Shown here: in pieces, positions 36,001 to 43,808 of the stretch
Layout: every line of letters starts with the position of its first letter
How positions within the stretch are numbered: position 1 is the first letter of the stretch
DNA from: an uncultured Flavobacteriales bacterium
GTDB lineage: Bacteria > Bacteroidota > Bacteroidia > Flavobacteriales_D > Crocinitomicaceae
Direction: 5' to 3'
DNA length: 64,000 bases
Assembly: GCA_913054135.1 (NCBI GenBank)
Contig: CAJXJK010000005.1
Coordinates: 1-64,000 of the forward strand
The notes under the pieces: model-generated
Databases searched by the model: none
The model's input: only the letters and a program-made list of their open reading frames with translations
Told to the model about the DNA's origin: nothing
Position numbers and translations under genes: made by a program

Positions 36001-36888
36001 TCTGTCTTAAACCAAGCAGGTGCCGAGAGTTATAAAGAGACCTTTGAAATTGAATGCACAACCGGTAAAAACGACCCTGACCTGTACCTCATTACCATTG
36101 GTGAAAGTGAATTTGAGCAATCAGATTTCAACCTCACTTATGCGGCTAAAGATGCCCAAGACATTGCCGTTCTTTTTGACAAGAGCAAAGCCTATCGAGC
36201 AGTGAAAACCAAAACCTTGGTGAACCAAGAGGTGACTAAAGAGAATGTAATGGCCCTTAAATCATTCTTAGCCGAAGCCGATATCAATGATGAGGTGATG
36301 ATTTTCATTGCAGGTCACGGTGTGCTAGATGCCAACCTGGATTATTTCTTTGCGACTTATGATATGGATTTCCAACAACCTCAAAACAGAGGTTTAGCAT
36401 ATGAAGATTTAGAAGGCTTATTAGACGGTATTAAACCACTGAAAAAGACATTGATGATTGACGCTTGCCACTCAGGTGAAATAGATAAGGATGAAGTTGA
36501 GCTAGCCGAAGCTGACTCAAACGAAGATGGAGATGTTCAGTTCAGAGCTGTTGGTAAAACAGCAACTCCAAAACTAGGAACTCAAAATACATCTGAGCTT
36601 ACAAAGTCATTATTTACAGATCTTAGAAAAGGAACAGGAGCAACAGTCATCTCATCTGCCGGCGGAATGGAATTCGCTATGGAAGGAGACGATTGGAGTA
36701 ACGGATTGTTTACCTATTGTTTTATTAAGGGCATCCAATCAAAAGCAGCCGATTATGACAAGAACGGAGAAATCTGGTTGTCAGAAATCAAACGCTATGT
36801 AAGCGAACAGGTGACTGAATTATCAAATGGCAAACAGCAGCCTACATCACGAATTGAAAACCAAGTAATTGATTTTAGGTTGTGGTAA
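33019..36888 (+). CDS. Large secreted caspase-like (C14) protein, paralog 2
   Basis: A 1289-residue paralog of the protein at 26625-31340. The signal peptide is MKYLISSLLFLFCVSPVYAQ; ATG 33019 is chosen over a TTG at 32998 because it starts the signal peptide. Residues about 22-200 are helical and charged, with no counterpart in paralog 1. About 400-560 holds MORN/YwqK-like hairpins (YYEDGQVN, YYFSGKPKAKG) and about 570-860 is propeller-like. From Phe864 to the end (426 residues) it matches paralog 1 at about 92%. Catalytic His1100 (FIAGHGVLD) and Cys1150 (DACHSGE) are 50 residues apart, as in paralog 1. No T9SS tail is seen. Function is unknown. Confidence 0.82.
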   Translation: MKYLISSLLFLFCVSPVYAQLTSSELSSFYGSLERQKEGFVGLVDQFNTKSVQLIGEEDKEMVAEERVMMLEELQYVKEALDEMFDEYDWEGFKLKQKISKDLPYVSEPYKRYYDFYSQLEIYQNQLKSEFYACHESLVSAFTDHFGKKDLKEVTLKETEALFDGITRFPVFQSKEVVEFYANRKQGDLDFLGREMYTNQELYENQVRFMKKKKLDSLWGFYPTEAPNAFFVRHLKTKKIGFYEAGYDFDLKKIEEVFDPTYDSIDFDPMYDDWGIESWTTAIASKDGKFYVAEKSWRDDESNDVVKRFSTKYSHLRIPRIHVGHSYGFVAAKDSTGLWCLINISEDSIVSPKYVLYEMIPGFDEKGEVQSWKERNDKAIVMYHNDNTIDYYLSDRFKYEYYESGHCKAKAARRRESEISDYVSYYEDGQVNAIGEIVGSHLIGGSFFVNRLVVFDKEGNKYRSMQFDSTGLWKDSTFFPNGTLHATGYQKNEYTGYIYTRDYLTTSSSMVGFYDYHRDSTWTSYYFSGKPKAKGSYRNNKQLEDWEYYNPFGEMTDQIYKRTVSTEMIFPFRILDLSASTIKTVHNKQNNLGIIYDYYHFSPPVYELWDTKNYRQLSGNYLIPLQGVSFVSDTVLIGNSLEYDGPHWYDIKNEILFFPEETSNWQAEMEGDHALNDTLDTTGGVYDLTKKLVLENLQCQDGLLSISEDSVVYNFNLNTGTLGYEKHSSQLNEIDTIYKKVFEIEELYYAECYNQTMFVDRMGDKFEIKEEGGYVPSGNNRNNYPLVLVKNKRESQHIYIDTYYGQNKLIFENDKKDSVLQRYVKFEGLKNGEYVFYTPDNYYLGSKDIKDIVFFKRRDEYFEFEQFDLKYNRPDIILDRLGYADQSLIDAYHSAYQKRLKKMGFTEDMLQDDFHLPEIKIENFEEMPTLHDQGSIDLKLKLEDTKYKLDRINVWVNDVAVYGSNGISLRDKDVQDYSTTLKVDLAKGKNKVQVSVLNQAGAESYKETFEIECTTGKNDPDLYLITIGESEFEQSDFNLTYAAKDAQDIAVLFDKSKAYRAVKTKTLVNQEVTKENVMALKSFLAEADINDEVMIFIAGHGVLDANLDYFFATYDMDFQQPQNRGLAYEDLEGLLDGIKPLKKTLMIDACHSGEIDKDEVELAEADSNEDGDVQFRAVGKTATPKLGTQNTSELTKSLFTDLRKGTGATVISSAGGMEFAMEGDDWSNGLFTYCFIKGIQSKAADYDKNGEIWLSEIKRYVSEQVTELSNGKQQPTSRIENQVIDFRLW
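35608..36888 (+). repeat. Duplicated caspase-coding segment, copy 2
   Basis: Partner of 30060-31340: equal length, with no indel. Nucleotide identity is patchy. Stretches such as 35914-36056 are nearly identical to copy 1, while others differ at many third codon positions. Confidence 0.9.
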
Positions 36889-36908
36889 AATGAAATTTTA
36901 GAACGCTT

Positions 36909-36944
36909 CAATCGTCTTATAAATTCCACTCATCAATTTTTAAC
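36909..36944 (+). repeat. 36-bp flank repeat downstream of caspase gene 2
   Basis: Matches 31361-31396 with a single mismatch. Similarity stops after TTTTTAAC. Confidence 0.9.
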
Positions 36945-36975
36945 TTTTATTAGCACATTCTATATGTTACATTAG

Positions 36976-36983
36976 TACATTTG
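36976..36983 (+). promoter_or_regulatory. Putative -7 element of the dCMP deaminase gene
   Basis: TACATTTG, a perfect TAnnTTTG, ends 10 nt before ATG 36994, giving a very short leader. Confidence 0.4.
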
Positions 36984-36993
36984 TGAGTTATCT

Positions 36994-37425
36994 ATGGTAG
37001 AAGTGACTGAAAAGCAATTGAAGTATGATACTGCTTATTTAAGAATGGCAGTTGAATGGGCAAAATTATCTCATTGTAATCGTAAACAAGTGGGTGCTCT
37101 TATTGTGAAAGACAATATGATTATATCTGATGGCTACAATGGTACGCCCTCTGGTTTTACCAATTGCTGTGAAGATGATGAAGGAGATACGCATTGGTAT
37201 GTATTACATGCTGAGGCAAATGCCATATTAAAGGTTGCTAAGTCTACCCAAAGTGCAGACGGAGCGACATTGTACATTACCTTGTCACCTTGCAAAGAAT
37301 GTAGTAAATTGATTATTCAAGCAGGGATAAAAAGAGTGGTGTACAAGAAAAAGTATAAAGACACTGAAGGAATTGATTTCTTAAATGAATACGGAATTCA
37401 GTCGACCCATATAAACGAATTTTAG
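36994..37425 (+). CDS. Deoxycytidylate deaminase family protein
   Basis: A 143-residue zinc deaminase, most like dCMP deaminase (ComEB type), which converts dCMP to dUMP for thymidylate synthesis. The zinc and proton-relay motif HAE is at 72-74 and the second zinc motif PCKEC has Cys100 and Cys103. SDGYNGTPSGF (about 45-55) is the usual nucleotide-binding loop. The S41 protease gene starts 1 bp after its stop, so they form an operon. Confidence 0.92.
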   Translation: MVEVTEKQLKYDTAYLRMAVEWAKLSHCNRKQVGALIVKDNMIISDGYNGTPSGFTNCCEDDEGDTHWYVLHAEANAILKVAKSTQSADGATLYITLSPCKECSKLIIQAGIKRVVYKKKYKDTEGIDFLNEYGIQSTHINEF

Positions 37426-37426
37426 A

Positions 37427-39040
37427 ATGGAAGAGAACCAAAATAAAAATGCATTCTTAACTCCAATTTTAGTTGCAGTAGCACTAGCCGTTGGGGTGTG
37501 GGTAGGAACTATGTTTGTACCTCAAGGTACTATTGGTGCTGGAGATCCTATTGCAGAAAACAGCAACAAGTTCAATACAATTCTAGAGCTGATTGAAGAC
37601 AAGTATGTAGATTCAGTTGATCACGAAATGTTAATTGAGAGCTCAATTGAAGGCATGATAAAAAAGCTGGATCCGCATTCAGCGTATATTCCACCAGCAG
37701 ATTTAGGTTTGGTAAATGAGCAATTACAAGGAAATTTCGGAGGTGTTGGAATTCGTTTTTTAATTCATGATGATACCTTAACCACAACACATGTGATTCC
37801 AGGTTCGCCTTCTGAAAGAGCAGGGATGTTACCAGGAGATAGAATCGTTGAAATTGACGATACCACATTCACAGGTTGGGATATTGGAAATGAGGATGTT
37901 CAAGATTACTTGAAAGGTGAAGCCGGAACAAATGTGAAAGTAAAAGTTTACCGAAAAGGAGATTTCAAAACATTAAATATTACAAGAGGATCAATTCCGA
38001 TTAGCAGTATTGATGCTGCTGTAATGCTTACTGATAAGGTTGGCTTCATCAAACTAAATGGTTTCACTTATAATTCGGCTGAAGAGTTTCATACGGCTGC
38101 CGTGAAGTTGAAAGAGAAGGGCATGACCAAATTAGTTTTTGATCTTAGAAACAATGGTGGAGGATTCTTGAACACTGCAATTGATATTGCGGATGAATTC
38201 TTAGAATCAGGGAAGTTGATTGTATATACTGAGGGTCGTAAGAACCCTAAACAAGAGTATTATTCAACCTCAAAAGGAATCTTAGAAGAGACTGAAGTAG
38301 TGATTTTGATTAACTCTTTATCGGCTTCGGCATCTGAGATTGTTGCAGGCGCTATTCAAGATAATGATAGAGGATTAATCATGGGAAGAAGATCATTTGG
38401 TAAAGGATTGGTTCAAGACCAGTCAGAGTTTACTGATGGATCTGCATTAAGACTTACAATTTCAAGATACTACACGCCAACTGGTAGATCAATCCAAAAG
38501 CCTTATGGAGAAGATGTTGATTATGAAAACGACTACTACGCAAGATATGAAAGCGGAGAGTTGATGAACGAAGACAGCATTAAGTATGATGAGAATTTAA
38601 AATACACAACCAAAGGCGGTAGAACAGTTTATGGTGGAGGTGGAATTTACCCAGACGACTTTGTTCCTAATGACACTGTTGGGGCATCTTATTACTTATC
38701 ATCTCTTTACTACAAAAGTGCATTCAATCATTATGCAATTAAGGTGTTAGACACTAAAAGATCATCTTTTACTGACTTCGCTAAATTCAAAAAGGGATTC
38801 AGAATTACACCTACAATCTTTGAAGATTTCATTGCTTATGCAGGTACGCTTGGCATTGAAGAAGATCCTATTGATATAGTGACTTCGAGAGCTACGATAA
38901 AGAATCGTCTTAAAGCCGAAATTGCTCGCCATGTATGGCAAGAGAATGGCTATTACTCTATCTACCTTCAAGATGACCTTGATGTGCAAGAAGCACTTTC
39001 ATGGTTTAGATCGGGAGAAAAGTTAATGTCCCTGAGATAA
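37427..39040 (+). CDS. S41 family C-terminal processing peptidase
   Basis: A 537-residue CtpA-like serine protease with an N-terminal membrane anchor (LTPILVAVALAVGVWVGTMF, about 11-30), so the protease faces the periplasm. A PDZ domain lies at about 100-190. The catalytic Ser-Lys dyad is Ser301 (LSASASEIVAGA) and Lys326 (FGKGLVQ), with the 25-residue spacing of known CTPs. The C-terminal extension (about 400-537) is usual in Bacteroidota. It probably trims envelope protein C-termini; its target is unknown. It is in an operon with the deaminase. Confidence 0.94.
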   Translation: MEENQNKNAFLTPILVAVALAVGVWVGTMFVPQGTIGAGDPIAENSNKFNTILELIEDKYVDSVDHEMLIESSIEGMIKKLDPHSAYIPPADLGLVNEQLQGNFGGVGIRFLIHDDTLTTTHVIPGSPSERAGMLPGDRIVEIDDTTFTGWDIGNEDVQDYLKGEAGTNVKVKVYRKGDFKTLNITRGSIPISSIDAAVMLTDKVGFIKLNGFTYNSAEEFHTAAVKLKEKGMTKLVFDLRNNGGGFLNTAIDIADEFLESGKLIVYTEGRKNPKQEYYSTSKGILEETEVVILINSLSASASEIVAGAIQDNDRGLIMGRRSFGKGLVQDQSEFTDGSALRLTISRYYTPTGRSIQKPYGEDVDYENDYYARYESGELMNEDSIKYDENLKYTTKGGRTVYGGGGIYPDDFVPNDTVGASYYLSSLYYKSAFNHYAIKVLDTKRSSFTDFAKFKKGFRITPTIFEDFIAYAGTLGIEEDPIDIVTSRATIKNRLKAEIARHVWQENGYYSIYLQDDLDVQEALSWFRSGEKLMSLR

Positions 39041-39099
39041 TAATCTGATTTTCTTAAAGAATAAACAGCTAAAAAGTTCTAACAAGCAATCTTTTATCG

Positions 39100-39107
39100 T
39101 AATATTG
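39100..39107 (+). promoter_or_regulatory. Putative -7 element, near-leaderless aquaporin gene
   Basis: TAATATTG followed by C ends 7 nt before ATG 39115. Confidence 0.35.
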
Positions 39108-39114
39108 CGATTGA

Positions 39115-39831
39115 ATGAAAAGAGCACTTTTTGGTGAGTTTTTGGGAACCTTCATTCTAGTTTTTGTGGGATGTGGTTCTGTGGCTTGGTCATTATTTAT
39201 TGATCCGCTATTGCTTTGGCAAATTGCACTCATATGGGGCTTCGGAGTTTGTTTAGCTATTATTTTATCATCTCCTTTTTCAAAAGCACATCTTAACCCT
39301 GCTGTGACAATAGGTTTTTGGATGAGTGCCGATTTTAAGCGGAAAGACATCTTACCATATATCATAGGGCAGCTTTCAGGAGCTTTTCTTGCAGCTGCGA
39401 GTTTGTTTCTGATCTTTCATTCTTACGCTCAGTTCCAAACTTCTGCAAATGCTCGATACTTAGGAGAGTATTATACTGAGACGTCCAACTTTGACATCTG
39501 GGCTGCAACAGGAGTTGAAGCAATTGGAACATTCTGTTTGATGTTCGGAATCTATTTAATCATCAAGATTGAGACGAAGCGAGCTAAGTTGATTCATCCT
39601 CTTTTAATAGGGGTATTACTATCTGTGCTAATCTTTTGGTTGGCGCCTTATACCCAAGCAGGTTTTAATCCGGCAAGAGATTTTATGCCAAGATTACTTA
39701 GTTATTTCGCAGGCTGGGATATGGCCTTTTCTTTTAACGGATTAGGCTGGTTAGTTGTCTACATTCTCGGGCCCATTGTTGGGGCAGGAGCTGCAGCAGT
39801 ATTGTATAGAATGATTATTGAGAGAAGGTAA
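39115..39831 (+). CDS. MIP family channel (aquaglyceroporin-like)
   Basis: A 238-residue, six-helix major intrinsic protein in the inner membrane. Both pore NPA motifs are present: HLNPAVT at 61-63 and GFNPARD at 185-187. Asp189 directly after the second NPA-Arg is the mark of glycerol facilitators rather than strict water channels. It starts at an ATG just after a -7-like box and ends 1 bp from the convergent zinc-ribbon gene. No glycerol kinase gene is nearby. Confidence 0.93.
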   Translation: MKRALFGEFLGTFILVFVGCGSVAWSLFIDPLLLWQIALIWGFGVCLAIILSSPFSKAHLNPAVTIGFWMSADFKRKDILPYIIGQLSGAFLAAASLFLIFHSYAQFQTSANARYLGEYYTETSNFDIWAATGVEAIGTFCLMFGIYLIIKIETKRAKLIHPLLIGVLLSVLIFWLAPYTQAGFNPARDFMPRLLSYFAGWDMAFSFNGLGWLVVYILGPIVGAGAAAVLYRMIIERR

Positions 39832-39832
39832 A

Positions 39833-40042
39833 TTAAGCCTGTGCCTCAAGCACTGTCTTATCCTTACATCCACCACACTTTCTAGTGTCTTTGTGTTTCG
39901 TTTTGATTGGGATGATTCCGAACAAACTGGTCACAGTTGTTTTTCTAGTGTCTTCGTAGCTTTGAGTGCTTCCACATTTCGTGCATTCGAATTCACCTGA
40001 TCCTAGAGAGTCTTTGCTCACTCTTACATTAATAGTTGCCAT
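39833..40042 (-). CDS. Small zinc-ribbon protein
   Basis: A 69-residue cytoplasmic protein with two CxxC pairs (ECTKCG near 19-24 and KCGGCK near 55-60) that would bind one zinc. The spacing is that of zinc-ribbon domains in small nucleic-acid-binding or transcription-factor-like proteins. I do not recognise a named family. It is convergent with the aquaporin gene (1-bp gap). Confidence 0.75.
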   Translation of the reverse strand: MATINVRVSKDSLGSGEFECTKCGSTQSYEDTRKTTVTSLFGIIPIKTKHKDTRKCGGCKDKTVLEAQA

Positions 40043-40119
40043 AATAGAGTTTTTGGTTTCTACAATGTAGCAATAAATAATTAGAAGAAAAGAAGGTGGA
40101 GGTAGCTTAGAAAGACTCC

Positions 40120-42537
40120 TTAATCTATGTTCCCAGTGAGCGCTTCAGAACAATTGATAACGTGATCTCCAACTTTCTCGCATGAAGAGAAAAGATTGTT
40201 GAATACCATTCCGCTACCCATATTGTATTCCTTGCTTCCAAGATTTTTGAGGTGTGCTTTACGCATTTCATCTCTCTTGGCATTAATCTCATTCTCAATT
40301 TCAATTGCCTTCTCAATAGATGCATCACCCCAATCAGCATTTAAATTCTCTACCATTACTTCAAGAGACTTGTCTACTAATGCAAAGATTTCTTGTAGAC
40401 TTTTTCTTTGCTCAGGAATGAAGTAAACTTTGTCGTTATCCTTACGCTCAATTGCTTTTGACATTTGGTAAAAGATATCTCCAATTCTTTCAAGGTCGTT
40501 CACAATTGAATTCATTGATCGAATTCTACTCGCCGTTTCTTCAGTCATTGTACCCGAAGCTACTTTCGCTAAATAAGTGGCTACTTCAATTTCAACCCTA
40601 TCCGTAATCTCTTCATACTTGGCAATTTTCTCGTGAAGATTTTTCTTCGTTTTTCTATTGACCTCAGTTAACAATTGCTGCGTAAATGTTGACATGCGGG
40701 CCGTGATAGCTCCGAATTTGGCAACTTCCTTTTTAGCTTCGTAGATTGACAGTTCAGGGGTTCCCATAATACCAGCTCCGATATAATCCAAGTGGAATTC
40801 TTCATCTGCACCACCTTTAGATTTCACTGTTCTCTCGGCAAGAGAAACCAATTTAGGCACAAACCAAACTAAAAGTAGTACGTTGGCAATGTTAAAAGCA
40901 GAGTGGAAAATTGCGATTCCCATATTGGCTGCATCCGAATCATTGAAAGGGTCACCTTCCATAAAGTAGGCAATGCCTTCTAAAAAGAATTGGAAAACGA
41001 AAATACACCAAACAACTCCAATCAAATTGAACAAGGCATGAATTCGGGCAGCTCTTTTCGCATGCACGTTTCCAATTAATGCAGCTAATTGAGCAGTAAT
41101 TGTAGTACCGATATTTTCACCTAAGATCATAGCGGCTGCTACTTCAAATGGTAATACGTTTCCTGCAACCAAAGCCATTGTAAGGGCCATGGCAGCTGAT
41201 GAAGATTGAATAACAACTGTCACCAAAGTACCCAATGCAACAAACATCAATGTGCCCAGAATTCCAGAATCTTTATAGTCAACAAAGAATTGCACTAAAG
41301 GTGACTCTACATCTAAATCAGGAACATTTTGTTTTAAGAAGCCAAGCCCCATGAAGAGTAAAGAGAATCCAATTATTACTGAGGCCCAATTTTTAATTGA
41401 ATCTTTTGAGAAGAATAACATTGGAGCACCAACGGCTATAAGAACTAATGCATAAGCTGAGATATCTACTTTAAATCCGAAGAATAGAATCAACCAAGCA
41501 GTTAATGTTGTTCCGATATTCGCACCCATCAATACGCCGACAGATTGTTTTAAGGTCATCAAACCGGCATTTACGAAACTTACCGTCATTACCGTGGTAA
41601 CCGAGGACGATTGAACAACTGATGTAATTCCGAATCCCGTTAATATTCCTTTAAGTCTATTTTTGGTGATTGAGGCAAGCATGTTTCTCAATCTAGAACC
41701 TGCTGCTTTTTGTAATCCTTCAGACATGATTTTCATTCCGAAAATGAATAGACCTAAGGCACCAATTAAAATCAATGTTTTAAATACTCCCCAACTTCTT
41801 TTGGTTTTGAACTCACCTTTTTCTGACCAAACCGTTCCTTGATTGGTATGGAATCCAACTTTATAAACGTATTTTTCACCACCTACTAAGCTGTCAAGCT
41901 TACATGTAACTAGGTCTGTTGAGAGTCCTTCTATTTTGGTCCATTTAGAAACGGAGTGATCAGCTTTGTTTTGTTTGGCTCCAATTGATGTATTATACTT
42001 TATTATGAATTCAGACTCAGGGAATGTAGTAGTCAATTCATTCAGTTTATTGTTTTGAAGTGCCCAAGAAAACTTAACTCCTTCAACCTTACCTTCGGCC
42101 GAGTTATTATCAAATAGGGTATAGCTTAATGTGTGAAGGAATCTTGACTCCGTCTCAAATTCTAACATTTTGGCACTTGGTCCTGAACCAAATTTGAATT
42201 CAAAGATTTCGTTCTCAGGCAAATTAACAACAGTAATTGCTGTACCATTGGCAACAATTTCAGATTGCTTCCAGTCTTGTTCACCAGATTGTCTATATTG
42301 AATTCCGTAAAATTTGTCAGCAGCTGAAGCAGAGTCCCATTGAATGGTTAAATCACCATAGTCAAAAGCTTCAAGGGTTTTGTCGTGAGTTGCATTTTCA
42401 AATTCAATTTCAATTGAATCAAGTTTAACTGAGATTGTTTGAATTTGTTCAACTGGATTTAGAGAGTCTTGAAAGCTCAGTGCATTTGGAGCGAATCCTA
42501 AAAGGCAAGCAAATAAAACAAAATAAAACTTAGACAT
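40120..42537 (-). CDS. Na/Pi cotransporter with fibronectin-III N-terminus and PhoU C-terminus
   Basis: An 805-residue inner-membrane transporter. It has a signal peptide (MSKFYFVLFACLLGFAPNALS), then about 220 residues with two fibronectin-III-like domains (WDSASAADKFYGIQYRQSG and YNTSIGAKQNKADHSVSKW regions). The Na_Pi_cotrans core runs from about 250 to 555, with the paired pore motifs QSSSVTT (about 309) and QSSSAAM (about 449) and GANIGTT/GENIGTT. A PhoU-like helical domain follows (about 580-800). It should import phosphate with Na+. Exported FnIII domains in front are unusual. It is divergent from a PhoB-like regulator and has a repeat array upstream. Confidence 0.9.
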   Translation of the reverse strand: MSKFYFVLFACLLGFAPNALSFQDSLNPVEQIQTISVKLDSIEIEFENATHDKTLEAFDYGDLTIQWDSASAADKFYGIQYRQSGEQDWKQSEIVANGTAITVVNLPENEIFEFKFGSGPSAKMLEFETESRFLHTLSYTLFDNNSAEGKVEGVKFSWALQNNKLNELTTTFPESEFIIKYNTSIGAKQNKADHSVSKWTKIEGLSTDLVTCKLDSLVGGEKYVYKVGFHTNQGTVWSEKGEFKTKRSWGVFKTLILIGALGLFIFGMKIMSEGLQKAAGSRLRNMLASITKNRLKGILTGFGITSVVQSSSVTTVMTVSFVNAGLMTLKQSVGVLMGANIGTTLTAWLILFFGFKVDISAYALVLIAVGAPMLFFSKDSIKNWASVIIGFSLLFMGLGFLKQNVPDLDVESPLVQFFVDYKDSGILGTLMFVALGTLVTVVIQSSSAAMALTMALVAGNVLPFEVAAAMILGENIGTTITAQLAALIGNVHAKRAARIHALFNLIGVVWCIFVFQFFLEGIAYFMEGDPFNDSDAANMGIAIFHSAFNIANVLLLVWFVPKLVSLAERTVKSKGGADEEFHLDYIGAGIMGTPELSIYEAKKEVAKFGAITARMSTFTQQLLTEVNRKTKKNLHEKIAKYEEITDRVEIEVATYLAKVASGTMTEETASRIRSMNSIVNDLERIGDIFYQMSKAIERKDNDKVYFIPEQRKSLQEIFALVDKSLEVMVENLNADWGDASIEKAIEIENEINAKRDEMRKAHLKNLGSKEYNMGSGMVFNNLFSSCEKVGDHVINCSEALTGNID

Positions 42538-42557
42538 TCTCTATTTAAAAGTGCAGA

Positions 42558-42565
42558 CAAAAATA
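42558..42565 (-). promoter_or_regulatory. -7 element of the Na/Pi cotransporter gene
   Basis: On the minus strand it reads TATTTTTG, a perfect TAnnTTTG, 20 bp upstream of the ATG. The direct repeats at 42596-42612 lie 30 bp upstream of it. Confidence 0.5.
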
Positions 42566-42595
42566 GTTAATAAAAACTGAATCTCTTTTATCCAA

Positions 42596-42612
42596 TGTTA
42601 AGCATGTGTTAA
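42596..42612 (-). promoter_or_regulatory. Putative response-regulator box A (two 11-bp-phased TTAAC repeats)
   Basis: On the minus strand this reads TTAACACATGCTTAACA: two TTAAC words exactly 11 bp apart, pointing toward the Na/Pi cotransporter gene. A weaker GTAAA word lies one more turn upstream. PHO boxes have the same layout (7-bp direct repeats spaced by 4 bp). Confidence 0.5.
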
Positions 42613-42711
42613 TTAAATTTACGTATAATCGTATTAAATCTATTTCTTATTTTTTTAGTCTTTTTGATTAGACTATTGAAGTAGAGAGTTTTATGATGGA
42701 AATATAGCGCT

Positions 42712-43386
42712 ATGGCCAAAAAGATCTTGATTATTGATGACGAATTGGATATTCGTATTCTCTTGAAATTCAACCTTGAAAAGGCGGGTTTTGAGGTAGA
42801 GGTAGCTGAAAATGGATTGATAGGTCTTGATTTGGCTCAAAAAATTAGACCCGACCTCATAATTTTGGATGTCATGATGCCAGAAATGGATGGTATTGAA
42901 ACCTGCGAAAAAATCAAGGCTTTACCAGATCTGAAACAAACTATGATTTGTTTTTTAACGGCTAGAGGAGAAGATTATTCTCAATTGGCTGGTTTTGAAG
43001 CTGGGGCAGATGATTATATCACCAAGCCGGTTAAACCCAAAATTTTAGTCAGTAAAATAAATGCACTGCTAAGAAGATCACTCCCAAAAGTAGAAGAGAA
43101 TCAATCTGATGCGAACTCGCGTGTTCGAATTAACCGAGAGCGCTACTTAGTTTATGTGGAAGATGAGAAAATTGTACTTCCGCGAAAAGAATTTGAATTG
43201 CTGGCGCTTTTAATGTCTGAACCGGGGAAAGTATTTCAAAGAGAAGAGATCATGAATCGTGTTTGGGGTTCCGAAGTTGTCGTAGGCGACAGAACGATTG
43301 ATGTTCATATCAGAAAGCTTAGGAAGAAACTTGGCGAAAATCACATTGAAACTATCAAAGGTGTGGGTTATAAGTTTGAAGCTTAA
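42712..43386 (+). CDS. OmpR/PhoB-family response regulator 1
   Basis: A 224-residue DNA-binding response regulator. The receiver domain (1-120) is complete: acidic pocket Asp9/Asp10, phospho-acceptor Asp53 in ILDVMMPEMDG, switch Thr in FLTARGEDYS and Lys105 in TKPVKP. The winged-helix C-terminal domain (about 130-224) has the PhoB-like recognition stretch DRTIDVHIRKLRKKLG and KGVGYKF. It is divergent from the Na/Pi cotransporter and shares a 174-bp regulatory region with it, which suggests a phosphate-related role. No histidine kinase gene is adjacent. Confidence 0.92.
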   Translation: MAKKILIIDDELDIRILLKFNLEKAGFEVEVAENGLIGLDLAQKIRPDLIILDVMMPEMDGIETCEKIKALPDLKQTMICFLTARGEDYSQLAGFEAGADDYITKPVKPKILVSKINALLRRSLPKVEENQSDANSRVRINRERYLVYVEDEKIVLPRKEFELLALLMSEPGKVFQREEIMNRVWGSEVVVGDRTIDVHIRKLRKKLGENHIETIKGVGYKFEA

Positions 43387-43772
43387 TCGTATCTCCAGCC
43401 TTTTCCTTTAGAATGTACATGGCCAGTAGAGTCTATTGTGAGACCAAACTCACACCAAGCATAACCTGACGACATGTACCATGGTGTTTCTTTATCCATT
43501 AGTTTTCCGTCTTGAGTAAATGTGAACTTTGTTAATGAGTCATAAGTGACTTCTCTATAGAGTGGTTGACCCAAGAATTCAAGAACCAATGTCGAATCAT
43601 GACGGGCTTCAATTAAGTCAAATTTTTCAGGTGAGAATTTATCATTCCATTGCGTATCAACATAGGGGTCAAAAATGTAGTACTGATCTGGTCCGAAGAA
43701 GTATACCCAAGCTATTATAAGACTGAGTAAACTGAGAACTGAGATCAAGAAAATTTTTAAGATTAGCCGCAC
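43383..43772 (-). CDS. Small membrane-anchored protein of unknown function
   Basis: A 129-residue protein with one N-terminal membrane helix (ILKIFLISVLSLLSLIIAWVYFF) and an extracytoplasmic domain rich in aromatic residues. It starts at a GTG. Its 3' end overlaps the end of response regulator 1 by 4 bp (convergent). I do not recognise it. Confidence 0.6.
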   Translation of the reverse strand: MRLILKIFLISVLSLLSLIIAWVYFFGPDQYYIFDPYVDTQWNDKFSPEKFDLIEARHDSTLVLEFLGQPLYREVTYDSLTKFTFTQDGKLMDKETPWYMSSGYAWCEFGLTIDSTGHVHSKGKGWRYD

Positions 43773-43808
43773 TCATTTAGAACGGATTGCACAAAAGTTT
43801 ATTGCAAC

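Noticed and set aside
39069-39365. 98-residue minus-strand ORF over the aquaporin start
   Set aside because: It covers the first NPA motif region of the aquaglyceroporin-like gene and has no recognisable features.
42237-42428. 63-residue plus-strand ORF inside the Na/Pi cotransporter gene
   Set aside because: It is Gln-rich, antisense to the FnIII region, and best explained as a shadow.
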